Shown: piece after piece, positions 6,870 to 13,476 of the stretch | Layout: every line of letters begins with the position of its first letter | Position numbering within the stretch: position 1 is the first letter of the stretch | NCBI GenBank assembly: GCA_000434435.1 | Contig: FR895518.1 | Span: forward strand, 1-13,476 | Length of the DNA: 13,476 nt | Direction of reading: 5' to 3' | From: Firmicutes bacterium CAG:475 | GTDB lineage: Bacteria > Bacillota > Clostridia > Christensenellales > CAG-917 | Notes under the pieces: generated by a model | What the model saw: the letters and a program-made list of their open reading frames with translations, nothing else | What the model was told of the DNA's origin: nothing | The model's database searches: none | Position numbers and translations under genes: made by a program

Positions 6870-7481
6870 ATGCAAGATTTTCCCGTATTCGAGCAAGAAC
6901 CGATAATCGAAGAGCCGAAAAACCGCTCCAAACGCATTGCTATATCAGTGGCAATCGTGCTTTTGGTTGTCGTTTTGGCGGTTGCGTCCGCCCTGCTTGT
7001 CAAGTTTTACGTGCTGGAATCTTTCATTGTGGACGGAATTTCCATGTACCCCACTCTCGACGGCGGCAACGGCGCGCTCATAGACGACGACCAAAACAAC
7101 GGCGAAACGCTGTATCTGAACAAAATTGCAAAAATCGGACGCGGAGATATCGTCGTGTTTACCCCGACAAAAGGCGATTTTGCAGGCAAATCTCTTGTAA
7201 AACGCGTGATTGCCGTCGGCGGCGACCACGTGCAAATAACCGAATCGGCGGTTTTTCTCAACGGCGAAAAACTTGACGAACCGTACGTAAATCCCGCCGA
7301 AATCGCAATTTATTCTCAACCGCTGGACTTTTACGTCCAAGACGGCTACGTGTTTTGTATGGGTGACAATCGCAATCACTCCACCGACTGCCGCGTTTTC
7401 GGCCCGGTGAGCGTAGACACGATCGTCGGCAAATGTTTTTTGATAAAAGGTCTTGACGGAAAACTTCGCAAGCCGAATTGA
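6870..7481 (+). CDS. Signal peptidase I
   Basis: Membrane-bound serine/lysine protease that removes signal peptides from exported proteins; 203 residues, as usual for Gram-positive type enzymes. A ~20-residue acidic/basic cytosolic N-terminus precedes a single transmembrane helix (about 23-46). Box B (VDGISMYPTL) has the catalytic Ser58. Box D (LVKRVIAVGGD) has the catalytic Lys111. Box E (GDNRNHSTDCRVFG, 165-178) holds the structural Asp and Arg; its usual Asp-Ser-Arg is Asp-Cys-Arg here. All active-site parts are present. The gene starts 33 bases after the pseudo-hydrolase stop, but its own TATACT box and the lack of a ribosome site suggest separate, leaderless expression. It converges on the MgtC-family gene. 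Confidence 0.93.
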   Translation: MQDFPVFEQEPIIEEPKNRSKRIAISVAIVLLVVVLAVASALLVKFYVLESFIVDGISMYPTLDGGNGALIDDDQNNGETLYLNKIAKIGRGDIVVFTPTKGDFAGKSLVKRVIAVGGDHVQITESAVFLNGEKLDEPYVNPAEIAIYSQPLDFYVQDGYVFCMGDNRNHSTDCRVFGPVSVDTIVGKCFLIKGLDGKLRKPN

Positions 7482-7546
7482 TATTTTTGCCACGAAAAGC
7501 CGTAGCATTCCCCTCCCAGCCGCCCACAAAATATCAATTTTTACCT

Positions 7547-7563
7547 TTCTTGCCGTGCAAGAA
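7547..7563. terminator. Small hairpin between convergent genes
   Basis: TTCTTGC-CGT-GCAAGAA is a 7-bp perfect stem. It is followed on the plus strand by an AT-rich stretch and an AATAAAA/TTTTATT inverted repeat (7562-7581) that runs into the MgtC-family stop codon. It may terminate one or both of the converging transcripts; no clean U-run follows it. Confidence 0.35.
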
Positions 7564-7576
7564 TAAAATTGGAGTT

Positions 7577-8284
7577 TTATTTTTCTTCTATATAATGGAT
7601 GTAATCTATGCTTCTCAACGCCTCGATGATTTCGTCGTGCGTTTTGTATTTTTTGAGTTCCTTGCTCTCAATCGTAAGTTTTATCGCGTACACGCTAAGC
7701 CCCGAATTGATAAACGCAGAGTTGAACTCGACGTCGTCTATGCGCATACCCAGCTCTCGCAAAGTGGTCATAAACGCTTGCAAATCGTTTTTGTTGCGCA
7801 ATTCCAGGTGCAATTCAAAGTGGTTCGAGCGTTGCTTCAAGTATTTTTCAAGTGCAGGGAAAAACTGCAAAATCACGATATATACGGCTGCCAAAATGAG
7901 CGCGACGGTGTAAAGCCCCGCGCCGAAAAGCAGACCGAAAATACTGCACGTCCAAAGCCATGCCGACGTGGTGAGCCCTTTGATTTGGTTTTTTGCGCCG
8001 AACAGTATAGAATTTCCGCTCAGCATCGCAGAGCCTATAACCGCCCCCGCCGAACAAATCGGGAACGTGAGTTGCAACGATCTGTCGATGATCATACACG
8101 ACGTTGACGCAAGCGAGAGCAAAATAAACGTTTTAAGCCCTGCGGTATGCCCTTTCGTCGAGCGTTCGCACCCCACGTAAAAGGCGAATATAAAGGGTAT
8201 GATAACCCTGAGCAGTATCGAATAAACCGTGATATTCCACGACCATTCCCCCATTAGTTTTGCAAGCGGATCGATATAATTCAT
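7577..8284 (-). CDS. MgtC/SapB-family membrane protein
   Basis: A 235-residue protein with four to five transmembrane helices in the first ~145 residues and a soluble C-terminal domain (about 155-235) of the ACT-like kind found in MgtC proteins. The family signatures are visible: GCERSTKGHTAGLKT (38-52) and IKGLTTSAWLW (101-111). The usual GFLGAG stretch between them is replaced by IGSAMLSGNS, and the His of the common LRTH is Phe53, so it is a divergent member. MgtC proteins are associated with growth at low magnesium, acid tolerance and control of membrane ATP synthase in other bacteria; they are not proven Mg transporters. A strong GGAGG overlaps the antiporter stop codon. The gene is nine bases downstream of the antiporter and surely shares its transcript, suggesting a joint ion/pH homeostasis role. 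Confidence 0.88.
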   Translation of the reverse strand: MNYIDPLAKLMGEWSWNITVYSILLRVIIPFIFAFYVGCERSTKGHTAGLKTFILLSLASTSCMIIDRSLQLTFPICSAGAVIGSAMLSGNSILFGAKNQIKGLTTSAWLWTCSIFGLLFGAGLYTVALILAAVYIVILQFFPALEKYLKQRSNHFELHLELRNKNDLQAFMTTLRELGMRIDDVEFNSAFINSGLSVYAIKLTIESKELKKYKTHDEIIEALRSIDYIHYIEEK

Positions 8285-8293
8285 ATTTTCCTC

Positions 8294-9700
8294 CTATCTT
8301 TTTACTCGTTGTCTTGAATTGAGAATATAGTATTCTTCCGCCGCCTCGTCGAAAGCGTTTTCTTCCTCGCTCGGCGCGGAATCGGGCAATGATTGCCTTA
8401 TTTTGTTGATTTTGTCTATGAGCAGTTGCACCTCGTTTTTTTGCTCCGCCTGTTCCACTTGAGAGTCGGGCACGACGGTATCTATGTCGTTTGAATAGGA
8501 CTTTGACAGATACAGCGACAGCTTTGCGCACGCAGGGCCTATAAGCTCGTAAAGCACGCTCGACGCAAGAATGATGGTTTCCATCGCACTGCCCGTTTCG
8601 CCGCCTATCGTGCGCGCGGCAAGTGCGGCAAGACCTATCGCGACGCCTGCTTGCGGAATGAGCGCAAGCCCCAACCAGTTGCGAACTTTCGCGTCCTTTT
8701 TCACACACAAACAACCTAGGAACGAGCCTGTGTATTTGCCTGCGATTCTCGTGAAGAAATACACGATGCCTATCACGAGCAAGGACACACCTCCGATAGA
8801 GCCTCCCGAACTTACAAGTGCGTCGAGTTTGAAGTTTACGCCCGACCTGACGAAAAACAGCAGCAATATCGGCGGTGAAAAATAGTTGAGTTGCTTGAAA
8901 AGTTTGTCGTCTTTTGCAACGTTTCTGTACACCGTGCCCATTGCCATACACCCCAAAAGCGGCGATACGTCCAAAATCGCGCAAAGTCCGCAAAAGGAGA
9001 ATATCACTGCGATTGCGATGATAAGACGATTGTCCGTAGAGTGCTTGCCCAAAAGCAGTTTGAGCAAAAAACCGAGCGCGCCGCCCACGACGAATACTAC
9101 CACGTTGTATATAATCGGCAAGGCAACGTTTTTGAAAGTTACAACGCCGGCAAGCGAAGCGGTTGCCACTGCGATTGCCACAGAAAAAGCGAGCAATCCA
9201 ACCACGTCGTCAAGCGCGACAACTTGCAAGAGCGTATCCACAAAATCGCCTTTTGCGTTGGTTTGACGGATTGTCATCATTGTGGACGCAGGCGCGGTTG
9301 CCGCGGCGAGCGCACCCAAAACGATTGAGAACGCAAGGCTCAATCCAAGTGCGAAATACATAACCGAAAACACCACAAGAGATGCCAGCAACGCCTCGAA
9401 CACGGTTATAACGACGTTTTTTGCGCCGTTCTTTTTGAGCGTAGACAACGTGAAAAACTCACCCGTACTGAACGCGATAAACGCAAGCGCGATGTCCGCC
9501 AAAAAGCTCATACCCTCAACGACTTGCGTAGGTATAACGTCGATGCAATAAGGTCCTATTATAATACCGGCTATTATATAGCCCGTAACGTTTGGCAATT
9601 TCAATTTTTTGGTCACGCGCGACATAAGATATCCCGAAAGCAGCATTACCGCAATCGATATTATCACCTGTCCCACGGATGAAAAGTTTTGAAGCAACAT
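8294..9700 (-). CDS. CPA2-type cation/proton antiporter
   Basis: A 468-residue protein of the sodium/hydrogen exchanger (CPA2, KefB/NapA-like) type that exchanges Na+ or K+ for protons across the cell membrane. About 12-13 hydrophobic helices fill residues 8-395. Recognisable blocks are LPNVTGYIIAGIIIGP (35-50), the unwound-helix region ATAPAST (134-140), VVALDDVVGLLAF (160-172) and the late LALIPQAGVAIGLA. The paired Asp164-Asp165 is the ion-binding motif associated with electrogenic CPA2 antiporters. The ~70-residue C-terminal tail is acidic and coiled-coil-like, and there is no TrkA-N/RCK domain. GAGGGG lies just upstream of the ATG at 9700. It is first in a two-gene operon with the MgtC-family gene and divergent from a LysR regulator with an overlapping promoter. 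Ion specificity cannot be read. Confidence 0.9.
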   Translation of the reverse strand: MLLQNFSSVGQVIISIAVMLLSGYLMSRVTKKLKLPNVTGYIIAGIIIGPYCIDVIPTQVVEGMSFLADIALAFIAFSTGEFFTLSTLKKNGAKNVVITVFEALLASLVVFSVMYFALGLSLAFSIVLGALAAATAPASTMMTIRQTNAKGDFVDTLLQVVALDDVVGLLAFSVAIAVATASLAGVVTFKNVALPIIYNVVVFVVGGALGFLLKLLLGKHSTDNRLIIAIAVIFSFCGLCAILDVSPLLGCMAMGTVYRNVAKDDKLFKQLNYFSPPILLLFFVRSGVNFKLDALVSSGGSIGGVSLLVIGIVYFFTRIAGKYTGSFLGCLCVKKDAKVRNWLGLALIPQAGVAIGLAALAARTIGGETGSAMETIILASSVLYELIGPACAKLSLYLSKSYSNDIDTVVPDSQVEQAEQKNEVQLLIDKINKIRQSLPDSAPSEEENAFDEAAEEYYILNSRQRVKR

Positions 9701-9738
9701 TTTTCCCCTCTTTTTCTAATTCTTTTTGCGAATGGGTC

Positions 9739-9767
9739 TTGTTTGTTAGGTGCTGTTATGCTATGAT
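9739..9767 (+). promoter_or_regulatory. Promoter of the LysR gene
   Basis: TTGTTT (9739-9744), a 17-base spacer, and TATGAT (9762-9767) preceded by TG-C (extended -10). The predicted start near 9774 leaves a ~60-base leader that contains the dyad at 9776-9792. Confidence 0.55.
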
Positions 9768-9786
9768 GTAAAAAACATAAAGTCAA
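9758..9786 (-). promoter_or_regulatory. Promoter of the antiporter-mgtC operon
   Basis: On the minus strand: TTGACT (complement of 9781-9786), a 17-base spacer, and TAGCAT (complement of 9758-9763). Its -10 overlaps the -10 of the divergent LysR promoter, so the two polymerases cannot both bind. Confidence 0.6.
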
Positions 9787-9792
9787 ATTATG
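9776..9792. promoter_or_regulatory. Candidate LysR operator (T-N11-A dyad)
   Basis: The inverted repeat CATAA-N7-TTATG contains T(9778)-N11-A(9790), the general LysR-type box. It covers the -35 of the antiporter promoter and lies just after the LysR -10, as expected for a regulator acting on its divergent neighbour. Confidence 0.5.
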
Positions 9793-9836
9793 TTATTTTA
9801 TGCAATGATAAATTTACGTAATAAAAGGAGGAAATC

Positions 9837-10742
9837 ATGTCACTATTGGACGACAAACTGGAAACTTTCGTAGCCGTGTGCGAAACCAAAAATTTTACAA
9901 AAGCAGGAGAGGTTTTGGGCTTGACGCAACCTGCCGTGTCCCATCATATAAAAAAGCTGGAAGAAGAGTTGAATGCACCTCTGTTTTTGCGTAAAAAGGG
10001 AGAACTTGTCCTCTCGGAAGAAGGAGAAATCGCACTTTTGTATGCAAAACGAATACGCGCAATCTGCGAAAAAATGCAGGATAAAATCAAAAACGCAAAA
10101 ACAAATATCTACAAAATCCGCATAGGCATTACACACACACAAGAAAGCGGTTTGATGATAGAAGCCTTGTCAAGAATTGCGCTTAAAGACGATAACATTA
10201 CGATAACGTTTATTACTGACACCATAAAAAATCTTTATGCTATGCTTGAAAATTTTGAGATAGATATGGCGATTATCGAAGAAAAACCCACAAATCCCGA
10301 CTTCCGCTTCACAATCATAGACACGGATATGCTCGTTTGCATAGTTTCGCCGCAAAACCCTGTTTCGCAAAAAGCGTCCATATCCCTGCAAGAACTCAAA
10401 AAGCAGCACCTCATTTTGCGCTTGCCCTCCTCATCGACGAGAGAAAAATTCAATTCCGCACTCGAATCCATAGGCGAATCGGTGGACAACTTCGACGTTA
10501 TCATCGAGGTTGACAGCATAGCGACGATACGCAATCTCGTCAAAAAGGACGTGGGCGTATCCATTCTCTCAAAAGGCACTTGCTACAAGGAAATTCGCAA
10601 AGGCTCGCTTGTCGCGCTTCCCGTCGAAAATTTGAGCATGACGCGCGAAACCACAATCGTTTATCACAAGACGTTCACGCACACCGAGATGATAGAACGC
10701 ATCGCAAAAGTGTACGGCGAAGTGATTTCCGCACAACCGTAA
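9837..10742 (+). CDS. LysR-type transcriptional regulator
   Basis: A 301-residue protein, standard for the family. The N-terminal winged helix-turn-helix spans about residues 5-65, with the recognition region LGLTQPAVSHHIKKLEEEL and the wing around FLRKKGELVLSEEG. A linker helix follows, then the two-lobed substrate-binding-like effector domain (about 92-295). The effector cannot be read. AGGAGG lies seven bases before the ATG. The gene is divergent from the antiporter-mgtC operon with overlapping promoters and a T-N11-A dyad between them, so that operon is its most likely target and autoregulation is likely. It is followed by the M28 peptidase gene, which has its own promoter. Confidence 0.93.
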   Translation: MSLLDDKLETFVAVCETKNFTKAGEVLGLTQPAVSHHIKKLEEELNAPLFLRKKGELVLSEEGEIALLYAKRIRAICEKMQDKIKNAKTNIYKIRIGITHTQESGLMIEALSRIALKDDNITITFITDTIKNLYAMLENFEIDMAIIEEKPTNPDFRFTIIDTDMLVCIVSPQNPVSQKASISLQELKKQHLILRLPSSSTREKFNSALESIGESVDNFDVIIEVDSIATIRNLVKKDVGVSILSKGTCYKEIRKGSLVALPVENLSMTRETTIVYHKTFTHTEMIERIAKVYGEVISAQP

Positions 10743-10766
10743 TTGCACTCCGAAAAAGAAAAACGA

Positions 10767-10797
10767 TGAAAATCATACATTTGTATATTGATTTTCA
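10767..10797. promoter_or_regulatory. Dyad across the -35 of the M28 promoter
   Basis: TGAAAATCA (10767-10775) and TGATTTTCA (10789-10797) are perfect 9-bp inverted arms with centres 22 bp apart, and a nested TACA/TGTA pair lies between them. The right arm contains most of the TTGATT -35 box. It could be an operator for a dimeric regulator. A terminator of lysR is less likely because no T-run follows. Confidence 0.5.
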
Positions 10798-10816
10798 AAT
10801 AAAATATATTTATAAT
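10788..10816 (+). promoter_or_regulatory. SigA-type promoter of the M28 peptidase gene
   Basis: TTGATT (10788-10793), exactly 17 bases, then a perfect TATAAT (10811-10816). The predicted start near 10823 gives a ~35-base leader with AAAGAGGG at 10845-10852, five bases before the ATG. Confidence 0.78.
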
Positions 10817-10857
10817 CAAATTATAAACCATGCGAGCAATGCGCAAAGAGGGATTTT

Positions 10858-12078
10858 ATGAAACTTGACAAGCTCAAACAAAACAAAGGACAAAGCGCGA
10901 ACTATATGTTTGACTTTATCTCGCACGTAACGTCGGCTTTCGGCAAACGCGATTGCGGCAGCCAAGGTGAGAAAGACGCAATCAACTATATGGCAAACGA
11001 GGCAGCGCCCTATGCCGACACCGTCACAACCGAAAAATACGACGTTCACACTCTCTCTTTCATGGGTTGGATTTACATCACGGTTACGCTCATCCTCGGC
11101 GCATTCGCGGCGGCGTTCTTTATGCCGATGCTCTCGCTCATTCTTATCGCAGTAGGCATGGAAATCATGATTTTGGAATTCGTGCTATACCGCAAAGTCG
11201 TGGACAAGCTCTTCCCAAAGCGCGAATCACTCAATATGATGGCGATAAAAAAACCGACGGGCGAAGTCAAACGCAGAGTTCTCATCAGCGGACACGCGGA
11301 CGCGGCATACGAATGGACTCTCAACTACTATCTCGGCGGAAAAGCGTTTATCGCGCACTTCCTCATCTCGATAATCGGCATACTTTACTTCACGGCAGTC
11401 GCAATCGCGGCATGCGTAATAAGCGGTATGTTCAACGCAATAACCGACGTGAATTTGCTCATCGCATTGGGCGTGAGCGGCGTATTCGTTCCCTTCTGGA
11501 TTTTGATGTATTTCCTCTTCAATCCGAAGATCGTCGCAGACGGCGCAACGGACAACCTCACGGGTTGCGCAATGGGCATAAGCTTCCTAAAAGCACTCAA
11601 AGACAACGGCGTCGAATTTGAAAACACCGAAGTCGGCTGCATTTGCGCAGGCGGCGAAGAGGCGGGATTGCGCGGCGCAAAAGCGTGGGTGAAAGCGCAC
11701 AAAAACGATTTCAAAGACTGCCCCACAACCATACTTTGCCTTGACACTTTGCGCGAGCAAGACCATATGCTTGTAAATCACAAAGACATGAACGGACTTG
11801 TTCAATGCGACAAAGAGGCAACCGAAATCTGGCTCGCGGCATGCAAAGACGAGGGTATCCCATGCAAAAAAGGCAGCGTGGCTCTCGGAGCAACCGATGC
11901 GGCAGCATACACCGAAGGCGGTTTCAAAAGCGTGTGCGTAACGGCAATGAATTTCAATCTTCCGCGCTACTATCACACAAGACTTGACGTTGCCGAGGAC
12001 GTTGACAAGGACTGCCTTGCAAACACGTTCGCAATCCTTTGCAACTTTGTGGAAAAGATCGACGAACAAACAAGATAA
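10858..12078 (+). CDS. Membrane-embedded M28-family zinc peptidase
   Basis: A 406-residue protein of the M28 aminopeptidase type. The metal-site elements are all present in order: GHAD (His146, Asp148), DGATDN (Asp232), GGEE (Glu267 as the base, Glu268 as ligand), LDT (Asp296) and YHT (His373). A two-zinc active site is therefore expected to be intact. Unusually, there are four hydrophobic helices: a pair at about 69-111 before the first ligand, and a pair at about 164-190 and 198-222 between His146 and Asp232, where soluble M28 enzymes have a short loop. Both pairs are hairpins, so all ligands can lie on the same membrane face. No signal peptide is present; the first 60 residues are soluble and probably cytosolic, which would put the active site in the cytosol. 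The gene has its own promoter and ribosome site. The substrate is unknown; a membrane-proximal peptidase for peptides is inferred. Confidence 0.85.
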   Translation: MKLDKLKQNKGQSANYMFDFISHVTSAFGKRDCGSQGEKDAINYMANEAAPYADTVTTEKYDVHTLSFMGWIYITVTLILGAFAAAFFMPMLSLILIAVGMEIMILEFVLYRKVVDKLFPKRESLNMMAIKKPTGEVKRRVLISGHADAAYEWTLNYYLGGKAFIAHFLISIIGILYFTAVAIAACVISGMFNAITDVNLLIALGVSGVFVPFWILMYFLFNPKIVADGATDNLTGCAMGISFLKALKDNGVEFENTEVGCICAGGEEAGLRGAKAWVKAHKNDFKDCPTTILCLDTLREQDHMLVNHKDMNGLVQCDKEATEIWLAACKDEGIPCKKGSVALGATDAAAYTEGGFKSVCVTAMNFNLPRYYHTRLDVAEDVDKDCLANTFAILCNFVEKIDEQTR

Positions 12079-12090
12079 CAACCGAAAACC

Positions 12091-12123
12091 GACTTTATGT
12101 TGCATATAACGCGCGATAAAGTC
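12091..12123. terminator. Inverted repeat after the M28 gene
   Basis: GACTTTAT (12091-12098) and ATAAAGTC (12116-12123) are perfect 8-bp arms around a 17-base loop that can itself pair weakly (GTT/AAC). It lies 12 bases after the stop codon. No clean T-run follows, so it is a weak terminator or a regulatory dyad of the next gene. Confidence 0.4.
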
Positions 12124-12195
12124 AGTTATTTGTAAAAAGAACAGAAATATTTGCGCGTAAGCATTGATATATTTTATTGATAAAGGAGAAAAATT

Positions 12196-13338
12196 ATGGG
12201 AGAGTATTCAAAGTATATCGACCCCAAAAGACGCGCCGTCCCCACACCCAAAAGCATGGTTGACGAAAAGGGAATTTGCGCATTCGGAACATTTGACAAA
12301 GAGTTCGAACAAATGGATTTGGTCAAACTCAAAAAGCCCACGCGCGCCCCTCAATGCATGAACCGCCTCAAACTCACTCTTTGGGAAGCCACCGAAGTCC
12401 ATCTCAAAAACGGCGTGCTTTTGGCTGTTGTTTGCGACATGGGCATCTTCGGCAAGACGCTCAACATCTTCTACGACAAACGCACGGGCAAAGTTTATTG
12501 CTGGGATACCAACCTCAAATCAAAAGACACCGTCATTGCCCCCAACCTCATCAACGGCGCAATCGCGGAAGGACAAACGCCCGTATCTCACGTCAAGTAT
12601 GTCAACAACTTCCAAGACGGCAAATGCGAACTTTCGGGCAACCACAAAGGCAAGTGCCTTATAACCGTCACCCGAAAAGACAAAACCATCGTCAATGCTA
12701 TCAAAGAAAATTACGGCGAAGCCACAATCGAATACGACTTCACTCTCAGCCGTCTTTCAAAGCCCTGCGTGGCAAGTATCCCGTTTGGCAAAAATCGTCC
12801 CCTTTACAGTCAAAAAGACTTCTTCAAAGCAGAGGGCAGACTTGTCATCAACGGCGAAGAAATGCTCACCGACGAGGACAGCACTGCAATCGTCGACGAC
12901 CACAGAGGTTTCTATCCCCGTCGCGCGCACTACGACTGGGTCACCACAATGGGCAAATGCAACGTGGACGGCGAAGAAAAATGGCTTGCTTTCAATCTCA
13001 CTCGCAACCAATCCATAGACCAGGAAAAATACAACGAAAACATCCTTTGGCTCGAAGGGACAACAAGCATTCTTCCGCCCGTCAAGTTTACGAGAAGCCC
13101 CGAAAGCAAGGACTTCTGCGACCACTCCGAGTGGATAATCAAGGACGAGCACGATATGGTCAACCTCAAATTTAAGGTGCGCAACATGAATCCTATGATT
13201 ATGCACGCGCTTGTGGTCAACATAGACTACTACGTTGCGTTCGGCGAGTTGGAAGGCTATTTGCGCGACGAGGACGGCAAAAAGTACGTGCTCGACGGCA
13301 TGATGGGCATGGGCGAGGATAAAACTCTGCTGCTGTAA
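12196..13338 (+). CDS. DUF2804-like protein of unknown function
   Basis: A 380-residue soluble protein without a signal peptide or membrane helix. Its beta-rich pattern and the late signature DDHRGFYPRRAHYDWVT (about residues 235-251) followed by a glycine-containing turn resemble the DUF2804 family, which is thought to have a lipocalin-like (AttH/CrtC type) fold; no biochemical role is established. Length is normal for that family. The sequence is rich in Lys, Asp and aromatic residues, and codon use is like that of its neighbours. AAGGAG at 12183-12188, seven bases before the ATG, gives a firm start. The gene stands alone between the inverted repeat at 12091 and a bidirectional terminator at 13393. 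I identify the family by pattern memory, so the assignment is moderately sure; the gene itself is certain. Confidence 0.75.
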   Translation: MGEYSKYIDPKRRAVPTPKSMVDEKGICAFGTFDKEFEQMDLVKLKKPTRAPQCMNRLKLTLWEATEVHLKNGVLLAVVCDMGIFGKTLNIFYDKRTGKVYCWDTNLKSKDTVIAPNLINGAIAEGQTPVSHVKYVNNFQDGKCELSGNHKGKCLITVTRKDKTIVNAIKENYGEATIEYDFTLSRLSKPCVASIPFGKNRPLYSQKDFFKAEGRLVINGEEMLTDEDSTAIVDDHRGFYPRRAHYDWVTTMGKCNVDGEEKWLAFNLTRNQSIDQEKYNENILWLEGTTSILPPVKFTRSPESKDFCDHSEWIIKDEHDMVNLKFKVRNMNPMIMHALVVNIDYYVAFGELEGYLRDEDGKKYVLDGMMGMGEDKTLLL

Positions 13339-13392
13339 TTCTCTCTGCAAACGATTATGGATTTATTTTACTAAATAATAAATAATTATAAG

Positions 13393-13427
13393 AAAAAAAG
13401 GAGTCGAAGTCGATTCCTTCTTTTTTT
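13393..13427. terminator. Bidirectional terminator
   Basis: An A-run (13393-13399), a GGAGTCG / CGATTCC stem with one G-U pair around an AAGT loop, and a T-run (13421-13427). The symmetric A-run and T-run let it work on both strands, as expected between the DUF2804-like gene and a converging gene at the right edge. Confidence 0.75.
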
Positions 13428-13436
13428 GTTTGAAAT

Positions 13437-13476
13437 TTACGACAAAAAGTTGTTGAGGTCTGCGTTTACGACGCTC
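13437..13476 (-). CDS. Partial 3' end of a converging gene
   Basis: On the minus strand the last 40 bases can be read as 12 codons (SVVNADLNNFLS) ending in TAA at 13439-13437, ten bases from the bidirectional terminator. The position next to the terminator is the main support. The fragment is too short to name. Confidence 0.4.
   Translation of the reverse strand, partial: SVVNADLNNFLS

Noticed and set aside
7482..7576. Possible small RNA between the converging lepB and mgtC-family genes
   Set aside because: Only a 7-bp hairpin and an AT inverted repeat are seen, with no promoter of its own.
8133..8993. 286-residue minus-strand ORF inside the antiporter gene
   Set aside because: Very Arg-rich translation in another frame of the clearly recognisable antiporter; a shadow.
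9003..9012. ATATCACTGC inside the antiporter gene as another copy of the hairpin-array linker
   Set aside because: No palindrome flanks it and it lies in conserved coding sequence; a chance match.
12354..13175. 273-residue plus-strand ORF inside the DUF2804-like gene
   Set aside because: Gln/Arg/His-rich shadow frame of the real gene, with no ribosome site.

Overview
The window looks like a chromosomal segment of an anaerobic, endospore-forming Bacillota (Clostridia-like) bacterium. The main support is a complete gerA-gerB-gerC germinant-receptor operon. Strong AGGAGG-type ribosome sites, SigA-type promoters (TTGACA/TATAAT) and a Gram-positive style signal peptidase I agree with this. GC content is moderate. 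A finer taxonomic placement cannot be read from the sequence.

Layout from left to right. Positions 1-217 hold a terminator-like hairpin from an off-window gene, then an unusual array of four different perfect hairpins joined by a constant AATATCACT linker. The array abuts the stop codon of a minus-strand GtrA-family membrane protein (218-832). That gene diverges from the gerABC operon (968-4780), which encodes the A, B and C subunits of a spore germinant receptor; the C subunit lacks the usual lipobox cysteine. Next come a doubtful small ORF (4907-5278), a 552-residue alpha/beta-hydrolase-like protein whose nucleophile and histidine positions appear to be lost (5178-6836), and signal peptidase I (6870-7481). 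The last two genes appear to have leaderless starts.

Facing these on the minus strand is a two-gene operon: a CPA2-type cation/proton antiporter (9700-8294), followed after nine bases by an MgtC/SapB-family membrane protein (8284-7577). The antiporter is divergent from a LysR-type regulator (9837-10742). Their promoters physically overlap, and a T-N11-A dyad lies across the antiporter -35, so the LysR protein probably controls the ion-transport operon and perhaps itself.

Rightward from there are a membrane-embedded M28 zinc peptidase (10858-12078), with two pairs of transmembrane helices interleaved with its catalytic domain, and a DUF2804-like protein (12196-13338). The window ends with a bidirectional terminator and the probable 3' end of a converging gene. 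No gene-free stretch exceeds 300 bases. No tRNA, rRNA, CRISPR array, transposase or phage gene was seen. No single undescribed multi-gene system is evident. The strongest novelty candidates are the hairpin array, the pseudo-hydrolase and the interrupted M28 peptidase.
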